Shown here: positions 44,299-52,241 of the stretch, piece by piece
Numbering within the stretch: the first letter of the stretch is position 1
How the letters are laid out: each line of letters begins with the position of its first letter
Source: Clostridium sp.
Lineage (GTDB): Bacteria; Bacillota; Clostridia; Clostridiales; Clostridiaceae
Assembly: GCA_022773025.1 (NCBI GenBank)
Contig: JALEZF010000089.1
Coordinates: 1-59,644, forward strand
DNA length: 59,644 nt
Direction: 5' to 3'
Made by a program: the position numbers and the translations under genes
Notes under the pieces: model-generated
Seen by the model: only the letters and a program-made list of their open reading frames with translations
Databases searched by the model: none
What the model was told of the DNA's origin: nothing

Positions 44299-44766
44299 TC
44301 ATAGTGACATAAGGACGTAATTATAAAAATCATTATGAATAAGTATATCAGTAAATAATTCAAAAGCCAGACCTTTATAATATTCGTTAGTCAAAGAATT
44401 TATCATGTCTTTATAAAAGAGCATGATATCTAGTTTTATTTTCTTAATTGTAAGAATTCCTTCCTTATAGGTGCTTGGAACCTCAAAGTTTATTTTTGAT
44501 TCCTCAAGAGGAGTGTTTTCGAAAAAGCAATATATTTCTTTAATCAAGTTTTTATGTGACATATCGTCATCAGAAATAGTTAAAAGCATTTCCTTGTATT
44601 TTATAGAAGGAGCTAGAGTTAAAAGATATTCGTTTAATAGCTTAGAGTATTTCAACAATGAAATGATATTTGAACTTTTCTCTAAAACTTCCTCTAAGGA
44701 TTTATAATTTTTTCCTCGTGGAACATTGCGGACTAGAGAATAATAGGGATTCAACATGAAATCCAT
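44299..44766 (-). CDS. Ferritin-like helical protein, unassigned
   Basis: 155 residues from ATG 44766, which is five bases after AAAGGTGA. The sequence is helical with a central stretch (YKEMLLTISDDDMSHKNLIK) that resembles the D/E-x2-H metal-ligand helix of ferritin-like and rubrerythrin-like proteins. A second helix pair lies at about 105-150. Only part of the usual E-x-x-H ligand set is visible, so metal binding is unproven. It stands next to a true rubrerythrin on the opposite strand, which fits an oxidative-stress role, but I do not recognise an exact family. Confidence 0.55.
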   Translation of the reverse strand: MDFMLNPYYSLVRNVPRGKNYKSLEEVLEKSSNIISLLKYSKLLNEYLLTLAPSIKYKEMLLTISDDDMSHKNLIKEIYCFFENTPLEESKINFEVPSTYKEGILTIKKIKLDIMLFYKDMINSLTNEYYKGLAFELFTDILIHNDFYNYVLMSL

Positions 44767-44882
44767 ACAAATCACCTTTAAAAAAATAATTATATGGTAT
44801 TTTATGTGAAAATATATTGGAAGGTTACATTTTTTATATAAGGTTTATAAATTTATATAAAAAGATTCTATTTTGTGGCAGA

Positions 44883-44899
44883 TTATAAGAATATTATAA
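44883..44899 (+). promoter_or_regulatory. Possible PerR-like operator before rubrerythrin
   Basis: TTATAA-GAATA-TTATAA is a palindrome close to the PerR box TTATAATNATTATAA, but its arms are separated by five bases instead of three. It lies about 63 bases before the gene. Confidence 0.3.
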
Positions 44900-44961
44900 A
44901 GTCAAAATACAAAACCTAATAACATATTATGAAAATCAATTATACATTGGGAGGTAAAAAC

Positions 44962-45549
44962 ATGGAATTAAAAGATAGCAAAACTAAAATAAATCTTATG
45001 AGGTCTTTTGCAGGAGAAAGTCAGGCCAGAAATAGATATAATATATCAGCTTCTGTAGCGAAGGAGCAAGGATTATATATAATACAACAAGTTTTTGATT
45101 ACACTGCTAATCAAGAGAAGGAACACGCAGAGGTTTTCTATAACTTTTTAAAGGAATGCGGTGGAACAAACATAGATATAGAAGGAGGCTATCCTGTAGA
45201 TATTTATGATACAACTGCGAAAATACTTAGAGCAGCAGAGCACAATGAACGTGAAGAATCAGATAAAGTTTATATAGATTTTGCTAATGTAGCAAAAGAA
45301 GAAGGTTTCACCAATATATCAAAAGTTTTTGAGAACATAGCAAAGATAGAAAATGTTCATGGAAATAGATTTGCAAGTTATGCAGAAGAATTAGAATCCG
45401 GTACCCTTTTCAAAAAGAATACTGATGTAACTTGGATGTGTACTAATTGTGGCTTTATTATTGAAGGAAAAGAAGCTCCAGCAGCTTGTCCAGTATGCAA
45501 ACATCCACAAGGATATTTCATCTTATATGCAAACTCTATGTTTGAATAA
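44962..45549 (+). CDS. rbr: Rubrerythrin
   Basis: Cytosolic peroxidase of anaerobes that reduces hydrogen peroxide, 195 residues. The ferritin-like domain (1-150) has diiron ligands in SFAGESQARNRY, NQEKEHAEVF, EEGF and IENVHGNRF. The C-terminal rubredoxin domain has CTNCG and CPVC at about 160-185. ATG 44962 follows TGGGAGG; the upstream in-frame ATG at 44929 has no site. Electrons usually come from NADH-rubredoxin reductase systems encoded elsewhere. Confidence 0.93.
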   Translation: MELKDSKTKINLMRSFAGESQARNRYNISASVAKEQGLYIIQQVFDYTANQEKEHAEVFYNFLKECGGTNIDIEGGYPVDIYDTTAKILRAAEHNEREESDKVYIDFANVAKEEGFTNISKVFENIAKIENVHGNRFASYAEELESGTLFKKNTDVTWMCTNCGFIIEGKEAPAACPVCKHPQGYFILYANSMFE

Positions 45550-45584
45550 TTAAAGAGTTTTTATAAAATAATTCTATAAATATG

Positions 45585-45624
45585 AAAATTTTAGACCTTG
45601 GAATATTCCAAGGTCTAAAATTTT
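45585..45624. terminator. Bidirectional terminator between rubrerythrin and plsC
   Basis: Near-perfect palindrome of about 20 bp per arm, centred at 45604/45605 (core AGACCTTGGAATATTCCAA). Confidence 0.88.
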
Positions 45625-45663
45625 AGGTTTAATGAGATTCAATATATGATGAATTTAGAAAAG

Positions 45664-46377
45664 CTAAAGTTTTGATTTTATTATGTTTTCTACTACAGTA
45701 TGAAGCTGCTTTTCTTCTTCTTTAGTAAGATTGTAAGTTTCAATCATTGGATGGATGTATAAGTCAACTTCGGCAGGTTTAATCATATTATTGTTAGCTT
45801 CCATAAGTTTATAAGATCCATTTATAGTAACAGGAACTATAGGAACCTTAGCTTTTGTTGCAAGCTTAAAGCTGCCAGCTTTAAATTCACCCATAGGACC
45901 TCCTTTGCTTCTAGTACCTTCAGGAAAGATTACTAAGGAGTAACCGTTTTTTAATATGTTTACGCCCTCTATTATAGCAGCAGCAGATTTCTTTAAACTG
46001 CTTCTGTCCATAAAGACACAGTGGATATATTTCATCCATGTGCTTATAAGAGGTATTTTTGACATCTCAATTTTTGATACATATCCTTTAGGTTTATCTA
46101 TGAGACTCATAAATAAATTAATGTCAAAATTGCTTTGATGATTGCTTACAAAGAGTACTGGAAGATCCCTTGGGACATTTTCAAGTCCGTGAACATTAAC
46201 TTTAGCACCACTTACTTTTAGTTGAATCCTTGCCCATTTACTAGTCAACATGTGAGAGTAAGAATCTCTTTTTTCTATAAGTCCCTTTTTATCTAAGTAT
46301 TTAGCCCTTAGAATAAACGGGCTTGTTAATATCAATGATAGTACAAATGTAAAGTACCAAATAATAGTTCGAATCAT
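45664..46377 (-). CDS. plsC: 1-acyl-sn-glycerol-3-phosphate acyltransferase PlsC
   Basis: Membrane-bound acyltransferase making phosphatidic acid, 237 residues. A hydrophobic N-terminal helix (2-22) is followed by the catalytic H-x4-D box FVSNHQSNFDI, then the substrate boxes VIFPEGTRSKGG and VPIVPVTING. ATG 46377 is five bases after GGAGG; the ATG at 46389 overlaps the site. It is monocistronic. Confidence 0.9.
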   Translation of the reverse strand: MIRTIIWYFTFVLSLILTSPFILRAKYLDKKGLIEKRDSYSHMLTSKWARIQLKVSGAKVNVHGLENVPRDLPVLFVSNHQSNFDINLFMSLIDKPKGYVSKIEMSKIPLISTWMKYIHCVFMDRSSLKKSAAAIIEGVNILKNGYSLVIFPEGTRSKGGPMGEFKAGSFKLATKAKVPIVPVTINGSYKLMEANNNMIKPAEVDLYIHPMIETYNLTKEEEKQLHTVVENIIKSKL

Positions 46378-46628
46378 GATTACCTCCATAAAAAAATCGT
46401 TTATAAATAATTATACCTATTTAATAATAATTTGAAAAGCTTAAGAATTATATAGTATAACTTTTTATTATAAAATGTACAAACAAGGTAAAAAAAGCTA
46501 CAATTAGGTAAGAAATATTACAAAAATATGAATAACTTAAGATATTATGGTTAAAACGCTTTTAAAAACAAAGATTATATTAGATAATGAAATAGAACTT
46601 AATTTAATATAATCTAGGAGGAAATCAA

Positions 46629-48122
46629 GTGGAACTTCACATATTTGAATTTATAAAAACAGTCAGTGAATACATGGAGAAAAATTCAGAAAGATTTGAA
46701 GAGGCATCTGATTATATAGAGAAATTTTTTGATGATAACTTAAGGAATTCTGAAGAAGGGTATTTAAACATAAATAGTAGGGTAAAATCAATACCAAGTC
46801 TTAAGGAAAAGATTTTAAGAAACAGTTACTATAAGTTTTATGATGGAGCAGAAGAATTTTTAGATAATCTACATGACCTTATAGGAGTTAGAATAGAGTG
46901 TAGATTTATAGAAGATGAAAAGGTTATATATAACAGTTTGAAAAAGCTATTCAATATACATAAGGGTAAGGGATATTACTCATCGGAGCTTGATGAAAAT
47001 TTGATTTTGGAGCTAGAGAGCACCCAGCCTCAAGTTCAGAAGAATGGGTTTGAGATTTATAGAATTGATGGAATGTACATTAAGGATGGACAGAAAATAA
47101 ACTTTGAACTGCAGATTAAATCTTTAGTTAATGTGTTTTGGGGAGAAATCGAGCATAAAATAATTTATAAAAATAATAATTATACCATGGGTGATGATTA
47201 CGTAAAGCAGATGCTTGCATCTATAAAGGAGAATTTGGCAATGATAGATAATCAACTTCTTATAATAGATAACCAATATAATAGATTTAATGCTATAGAT
47301 CCACATATAAGAAGGTCGCAGCTTGAAAAATTATTGGCGAAAATAACCTATGAAATATTCGCCACAAAAATGAAAGAAAGCATAGGTTTTAATGTGGACT
47401 TCAAAAAGTCTTGTGATGCCATAGTAGACTATATGGTGAGAACTACAAGTCTTCTAGGAAATGACCCATCAGAGATGATGATAAGGATTTTGACAAGATT
47501 AAATGAAATTGAAAAGTTAGATGTTGATTTCAGCAAAGAAATCTCCTTTGAAAGAGAAGTTACATTTGAAGATAAATTTTCAAATATAATATCAGAAAAA
47601 ATAAAATCTCTCATAAATACGGATTTTCATTGGTACCTGTTTTTTAGAATATTATTTGAAATTGAAAGAGGAAATAATGCAGAGGATTTTGAAGGGTTTA
47701 TAATTTTCATTCAGAATAGATTTTTAGGTAATGAGGCTTTTTCAAAATTATATTATAATGTAGATAAAAGTTTAGGAAATGAAATAAAAAATAAAATTTT
47801 AATCATTATAGCTGAAGTTTTTAATAAAATAGGAAATATTTCTTTCATTCATGAAGATATAATAGAAGAAATAAACTCACATGTATCAAATGTAATTGAA
47901 CTCATATGCAATGGAAGTACAAATAATAGTATAAACAGTGAAGAGCTTGATATATATCTAAGCATATTCAATTACAACATACAATCAGCTTTAGGTGCCA
48001 AAATAGAAGTGAGCTATATTGTTGATATTGTGAAAAAGATAAAGAATACTATTCCTAATAATCTTCGTAGAAATTACAGTCTTGAATATATAAATGAACT
48101 TCTTGGAATCAAGAAAAATTAA
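46629..48122 (+). CDS. RelA/SpoT-domain protein with a long helical C-terminal extension
   Basis: 497 residues. The first ~220 form a (p)ppGpp synthetase-like domain: NINSRVKSIPSLKEKIL, FLDNLHDLIGVRIECRF with the R-x-x-D-type core, and FELQIKSLVNVFWGEIEHKI, equivalent to the ExQ...WA..EH signature. The sequence LIGVRI in place of DI-G-R keeps the fold, but whether the catalytic residues are complete cannot be settled by eye. Residues 225-497 are helical and unassigned. The start is GTG 46629 after AGGAGGAAA. The next gene starts 13 bases after the stop, forming a two-gene unit with a DUF5714 protein. Likely role: alarmone synthesis or nucleotide signalling. Confidence 0.75.
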   Translation: MELHIFEFIKTVSEYMEKNSERFEEASDYIEKFFDDNLRNSEEGYLNINSRVKSIPSLKEKILRNSYYKFYDGAEEFLDNLHDLIGVRIECRFIEDEKVIYNSLKKLFNIHKGKGYYSSELDENLILELESTQPQVQKNGFEIYRIDGMYIKDGQKINFELQIKSLVNVFWGEIEHKIIYKNNNYTMGDDYVKQMLASIKENLAMIDNQLLIIDNQYNRFNAIDPHIRRSQLEKLLAKITYEIFATKMKESIGFNVDFKKSCDAIVDYMVRTTSLLGNDPSEMMIRILTRLNEIEKLDVDFSKEISFEREVTFEDKFSNIISEKIKSLINTDFHWYLFFRILFEIERGNNAEDFEGFIIFIQNRFLGNEAFSKLYYNVDKSLGNEIKNKILIIIAEVFNKIGNISFIHEDIIEEINSHVSNVIELICNGSTNNSINSEELDIYLSIFNYNIQSALGAKIEVSYIVDIVKKIKNTIPNNLRRNYSLEYINELLGIKKN

Positions 48123-48135
48123 GGGGGAGTCTAGT

Positions 48136-48831
48136 ATGATAAACAGCGTAAATTGTTTGGTTTGTGGTAAAAAATTAAAATATTACGAGGAAAGCATACC
48201 TATGATATGTCATTATTGTGGGAAATCTTTTGAATCTAATGCTTGTTGTGAAGATGGACACTACGTATGCGATTCTTGTCACGGTATGAGTGCTTATGAA
48301 ATAATAAAGTCTTATTGTAACTCGTGTGAAAGCACTAATCCTATAGAAATGGCTGAAGCGTTAATGAGCCATCCTTCAATAAAAATGCATGGTCCAGAAC
48401 ATCATTTTTTAGTTCCAGCTGTGCTTTTAACAGCTTATGCAAATGCCAATGATCAAAGAGATAGGCTGGCATTTATGATTAGGGAATGTGAAAAAAGGGC
48501 AAAAAATGTCCTTGGTGGTTTTTGTGGCTTTTATGGCGCTTGTGGTGCAGCAGTAGGTACTGGAATTTTTATGAGTATAGCACTTGGAGCCACTCCATTA
48601 TCAGATGAAAAATGGGGTAAATGCAATTTGATGACTGCAAAATCATTAGAATCTATAAGTTCTTTTGGTGGTCCAAGATGTTGTAAGAGGGACAGCTTCC
48701 TAGCTATAGAAGAAGCTATAAAGTTCTTGGAGGAGACTACAGGTACAAAACTAGATATTCATGAATATAAATGCAAATTTTCTTGCAAGAATAGCGAATG
48801 CTTGAAGGAAAAATGCAAGTTTCATTTTTAA
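48136..48831 (+). CDS. DUF5714 cysteine-rich protein
   Basis: 231 residues from ATG 48136, after AAGGGGGAG; the open frame runs further up, but inside the preceding gene. The N-terminal 55 residues carry four Cys pairs in zinc- or iron-sulfur-type spacing (CLVCGK, CHYCGK, CEDGHYVCDSCHG, CNSC). The central region has HHFLVPAVLLTAYANANDQ and a Gly-rich GGFCGFYGACGAAVGTGIF, typical of DUF5714. The C-terminus holds CCKRDS and CKFSCKNSECLKEKCKF. It is probably a metal-cluster protein of unknown function, co-transcribed with the RelA/SpoT-domain gene. Confidence 0.78.
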   Translation: MINSVNCLVCGKKLKYYEESIPMICHYCGKSFESNACCEDGHYVCDSCHGMSAYEIIKSYCNSCESTNPIEMAEALMSHPSIKMHGPEHHFLVPAVLLTAYANANDQRDRLAFMIRECEKRAKNVLGGFCGFYGACGAAVGTGIFMSIALGATPLSDEKWGKCNLMTAKSLESISSFGGPRCCKRDSFLAIEEAIKFLEETTGTKLDIHEYKCKFSCKNSECLKEKCKFHF

Positions 48832-48857
48832 TACTAGTAAAAATAATGAAATCTACT

Positions 48858-48890
48858 AGAGGGGTATAATAAATAACTCCTCTTTTTTTA
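48858..48890 (+). terminator. Terminator of the RelA/SpoT-DUF5714 unit
   Basis: AGAGGGGT / ACTCCTCT arms (one mismatch), followed by seven T. Confidence 0.8.
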
Positions 48891-48983
48891 TAAAAAATAT
48901 TAATGAACACTATTGATTTTTTTATGAAATTGATATAAACTTCGTAATGGGCGAACTTTAATCGCCTTAAAGTAAAAAACGTT

Positions 48984-49054
48984 CACTTATATAAATCTAG
49001 CAATAAGGGTTAGATGTTTCTACCGAACTACCATAAATAGTTCTGCTATAAGTG
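48984..49054 (+). promoter_or_regulatory. Purine-family riboswitch aptamer with variant core bases
   Basis: The 71-base element folds as a purine riboswitch. P1 is CACTTATA / TATAAGTG. P2 has loop AATAAGG and P3 (GAACTA / TAGTTC) has loop CCATAAA, so the two-loop GG-CC contact is kept. The core joining segment is GTTTCTACC. In B. subtilis xpt numbering U22, U47, U51 and C74 are present; C74 (49046) points to guanine-type recognition. Unusual are U at position 72 (49044) and G at 73 (49045), where the typical aptamer has G and A, so C54 lacks its normal partner. It lies 54 bases before the flavoprotein gene. The expression platform is unclear. Confidence 0.82.
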
Positions 49055-49107
49055 GGAAAGCTAATACAATTTCAAATTAAATTCGCTAATTTTAGGAGGA
49101 TGTTATT

Positions 49108-50520
49108 ATGAAATATGATGTAATAATCGTAGGAGCAGGTCCCGCTGGAATATTTACAGCATTAGAGCTAGTTAAAAAAGGTTCAAAGGATAAAATACTA
49201 CTTTTGGATATGGGTAAAAGTATTGACAAGAGGCATTGTCCAAAGGACAAGACAAAGGTATGCGTTAACTGCAAACCATATTGTCATATAACAACAGGAT
49301 TTTCAGGAGCTGGAGCATTTTCAGATGGAAAGCTTTCTTTAAGCTATGAAGTTGGAGGAGATCTTCCAAGTTTAATCGGAAGTGATAAGGCTCAAGAATT
49401 TATAGATTATACAGATAGCATATATCTTGACTTTGGAGCAGATACAAAGGTTGAAGGTATAGAGAACAATGAGGAAATCAAGGATATCAGAAGAAAGGCT
49501 ATAGAAGCTGGATTAAAGCTTGTAGACTGCCCAATAAGACACTTAGGAACTGAAAAAGCACAGGAAATATATCTTAGAATACAAAATTATTTAAACGATA
49601 ATGGAGTAGAATTAAGATTTGATACAATAACAAAAGATTTAGTAGTTGAAAATGATGTTATAAAAGGCGTAGTCATTTCAGATTCAATGACTAAGAAAAA
49701 AGATGAGACAGTATATGGAGATAGAGTTGTAGTTGCTACAGGAAGAAAAGGGGCAGACTGGCTTAAAGATATGTGCACAAAGCATGATATAAATCATCAT
49801 GCAGGAACTGTAGATTTAGGTGTTCGTGTAGAGATAAGAAACGAAGTTATGGAGAAGGTTAACAATGTTTTATATGAATCAAAGTTAATTGGACATCCAG
49901 CACCTTTCAAAGACAAGGTTAGAACATTCTGTCAAAATCCAGGAGGCTTCGTAAGCCAAGAAAACTATGATAATAATTTAGCTGTAGTTAATGGACACTC
50001 ATACAAAGATAAGAAATCAAATAACACTAACTTAGCTATACTAAGCTCTCACAATTTTTTACAACCTTTCAATGAGCCTATAGAATATGGTAAAAAGGTC
50101 GGAGAACTTGTAAATATGCTTGGAGATGGACATATAATAGTTCAAAGATATGGTGATATACTGGATGGAAAGAGAACTTGGCAAAAAGAATTAGACCAAA
50201 CTAATGTTAAGTACACTCTACCAGATGCCGTAGCAGGAGATCTTACTGCAGCTATGCCATATAGAACTATGACTAATATACTAAACTTTATATCAGCAAT
50301 GAACGTAATAGTACCAGGTTTTGCAAGTAGTGAAACTTTATTATACGGACCAGAGATAAAGTTTTATAGCAACAGAATAGATATAGATAAAGATACCTTC
50401 GAAAGCAGCATAAAGGGTCTTTACTGCTTAGGAGATTCAAGTGGATGGACTAGAGGACTTATGATGGCTTCAGCTATGGGAGTAATCATGGCAAGAAATA
50501 TTATTAAGGAAAAAGAATAG
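49108..50520 (+). CDS. FAD-dependent dehydrogenase, COG2509 type
   Basis: Cytosolic flavoprotein, 470 residues. The N-terminal FAD-binding loop is VIIVGAGPAGIFTALEL (5-21). It is followed by a Cys/His-rich segment (KRHCPKDKTKVCVNCKPYCH, about 43-62) and TTGFSGAGAFSDGKLSLS, the hallmark of COG2509 proteins. Mid-protein VVVATGRKGADWL contacts the cofactor, and the C-terminal GLYCLGDSSGWTRGLMMASA completes the FAD site. The reaction is not established for the family. A purine-type riboswitch in the leader links its expression to purine status. The start follows TAGGAGGATG. It is the only gene of its unit. Confidence 0.88.
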   Translation: MKYDVIIVGAGPAGIFTALELVKKGSKDKILLLDMGKSIDKRHCPKDKTKVCVNCKPYCHITTGFSGAGAFSDGKLSLSYEVGGDLPSLIGSDKAQEFIDYTDSIYLDFGADTKVEGIENNEEIKDIRRKAIEAGLKLVDCPIRHLGTEKAQEIYLRIQNYLNDNGVELRFDTITKDLVVENDVIKGVVISDSMTKKKDETVYGDRVVVATGRKGADWLKDMCTKHDINHHAGTVDLGVRVEIRNEVMEKVNNVLYESKLIGHPAPFKDKVRTFCQNPGGFVSQENYDNNLAVVNGHSYKDKKSNNTNLAILSSHNFLQPFNEPIEYGKKVGELVNMLGDGHIIVQRYGDILDGKRTWQKELDQTNVKYTLPDAVAGDLTAAMPYRTMTNILNFISAMNVIVPGFASSETLLYGPEIKFYSNRIDIDKDTFESSIKGLYCLGDSSGWTRGLMMASAMGVIMARNIIKEKE

Positions 50521-50615
50521 ACCTAAATAAGTTGATAATTAAATCTATGTATAACTATAAATGATTTCCGCAAAATATTATTACCCTATGAAAATATTAA
50601 GGAGGGATAATATTT

Positions 50616-50639
50616 ATGGAAAAGAAAATGACAACTTAG
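50616..50639 (+). other. Orphan ribosome site with a seven-residue frame
   Basis: AAGGAGGGATAAT precedes ATG 50616, giving MEKKMTT and stop. A shifted frame over the same bases reads KENDNLDNLQTFE before a stop at about 50660, so this may be the start of a decayed small gene. No homology is claimed. Confidence 0.3.
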
Positions 50640-50689
50640 ATAATCTTCAAACCTTTGAATAATAGCTAAAAAATATAAGATGATGAAAT

Positions 50690-50723
50690 AAAAGAGCTTA
50701 TCATATTAATGATAGGCTCTTTT
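50690..50723. terminator. Bidirectional terminator
   Basis: AAAAGAGCTTATCA / TGATAGGCTCTTTT, 14-base arms with one wobble pair, 6-base loop, between the flavoprotein and the convergent lyase gene. Confidence 0.87.
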
Positions 50724-50740
50724 CGTAGTGAAGCTAAATT

Positions 50741-51940
50741 TTAAAGTAGCATATTTAAAACATTATTTAAATCTTCAATTATGTCAGGAGCATCCTCAAG
50801 GCCAACAGAAAGTCTAACTAAACTATCACTTATGCCAGCTTCAGCCCTTTCTTCTGCACTGTAAGGAGAATGTGTCATGGAAGCTGGATGCTCTATTAAG
50901 GATTCAGCATCTCCAAGGCTTACAGCAAGTTTACAAAGTTTAACGTTATCCATAACCTTTATGCCTTCTTCAAGACCACCTTTTAATTCAAAAGAAACCA
51001 TACCGCCAGGAAGACTCATTTGTTTTTTTGCAAGTTCATACTGAGGGAAAGATTTAAGTCCTGGATAATATACTTTATCAACAGCTGGATGAGATTCTAA
51101 AAATTCAGCTACTTTCATGGCATTAGAACAGTGCCTATCCATTCTTATAGCTAAAGTTTTAAGTCCTCTTAAGATTAGAAAAGCATCAAAAGGACTTAGA
51201 TTTGCTCCAGTCATATCTTTTATTCCGAAAAATCTTACATTATCTATGAATTCTTTTGTTCCACATACAAAGCCTGATATTACATCACCATGACCATTAA
51301 GATATTTTGTTCCAGAATGAATGACAACATCAGCGCCAAGCTCTATAGGTCTTTGGATGTAAGGTGTACAGAAGGTGTTGTCCACAAAAACTAAACAATC
51401 TTTATTTTCATGAGCTATTTTGCTTATAGATTCTATATCATTTATTTTAAGAGAAGGATTTGCAGGAGTTTCTAGATATACAACTCTAGTATTTTCTTTC
51501 ATAGCTTTCCTTATATTTTCAGGATCTGAAGCATCGCAGAAAGTAACTTCAACACCATATCTGGTCAATCCATGATTCAAATAGGCAAAGGTACATCCAT
51601 ATAATGTATCAGATGCTACTACGTGATCACCAGCTTTTAGAGCTGTCCACATTGCTGATGATATGGCACCAATACCAGAACCAGTTGAAATTGCAGCTTC
51701 AGTACCTTCTAATAAAGCAAGTTTTTCTTCTAGAGAAGTATTAGTTGGATTTCCTAGTCTAGAGTAAATGTATCCATCTTCTTTTAATGCAAATCTGTCC
51801 CCGCCTTGCTTTGCATTATCAAATACGAAAGTAGAAGTTTGATATATAGGAGTAGATAGTGCACCATATTGATTTGGCTGATGGCCACCGTGTATGGCTT
51901 TTGTAGCGAAGCCCTTATTCTTTAAATCCTCATTATTCAT
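50741..51940 (-). CDS. megL: L-methionine gamma-lyase
   Basis: PLP enzyme that splits methionine into methanethiol, ammonia and 2-oxobutyrate, 399 residues. Cys/Met-metabolism family features are FATKAIHGGHQPNQYGA at the start, IYSRLGNPTN, and PLP Lys212 in HSGTKYLNGHGD. The loop DTLYGCTFAYLNHG places Tyr114 and Cys116, and Cys116 distinguishes methionine gamma-lyases from cystathionine lyases and synthases, which usually carry Gly there. No riboswitch is seen upstream. The start lies after GGGGGTTG. It may supply ammonia and energy from methionine fermentation. Confidence 0.9.
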   Translation of the reverse strand: MNNEDLKNKGFATKAIHGGHQPNQYGALSTPIYQTSTFVFDNAKQGGDRFALKEDGYIYSRLGNPTNTSLEEKLALLEGTEAAISTGSGIGAISSAMWTALKAGDHVVASDTLYGCTFAYLNHGLTRYGVEVTFCDASDPENIRKAMKENTRVVYLETPANPSLKINDIESISKIAHENKDCLVFVDNTFCTPYIQRPIELGADVVIHSGTKYLNGHGDVISGFVCGTKEFIDNVRFFGIKDMTGANLSPFDAFLILRGLKTLAIRMDRHCSNAMKVAEFLESHPAVDKVYYPGLKSFPQYELAKKQMSLPGGMVSFELKGGLEEGIKVMDNVKLCKLAVSLGDAESLIEHPASMTHSPYSAEERAEAGISDSLVRLSVGLEDAPDIIEDLNNVLNMLL

Positions 51941-52241
51941 TAATACAACCCCCTAGTATAAAATATATTATGAATAAATCATAAAACAAAGATTATATTT
52001 TTACAATAAATGGTGAGTGTTCGTGTGCTAATTAGAAAAAGAATTGATTTAATAATAATAGGAAAAGTTGATAAAGATATAAAAAGGAAAAGATTTTTAA
52101 GGCTAAATATTAATTAAGACTATAAATTGACCACAAAGTATTAAATTTTATTTCTTTATTTAAATTTCATAAATATATAATAAATTTTTAAAGAAGATAT
52201 GATATATTATTATACATTTAAAATTTTAAGGAGGTTTTTAT
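51941..52241. other. Intergenic region between methionine gamma-lyase and amidohydrolase genes
   Basis: 301 bases, AT-rich, with divergent promoters expected. A TATATTAT run near 52202 is a possible -10 for the right gene. I see no S-box, T-box or other structured leader. Confidence 0.4.
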
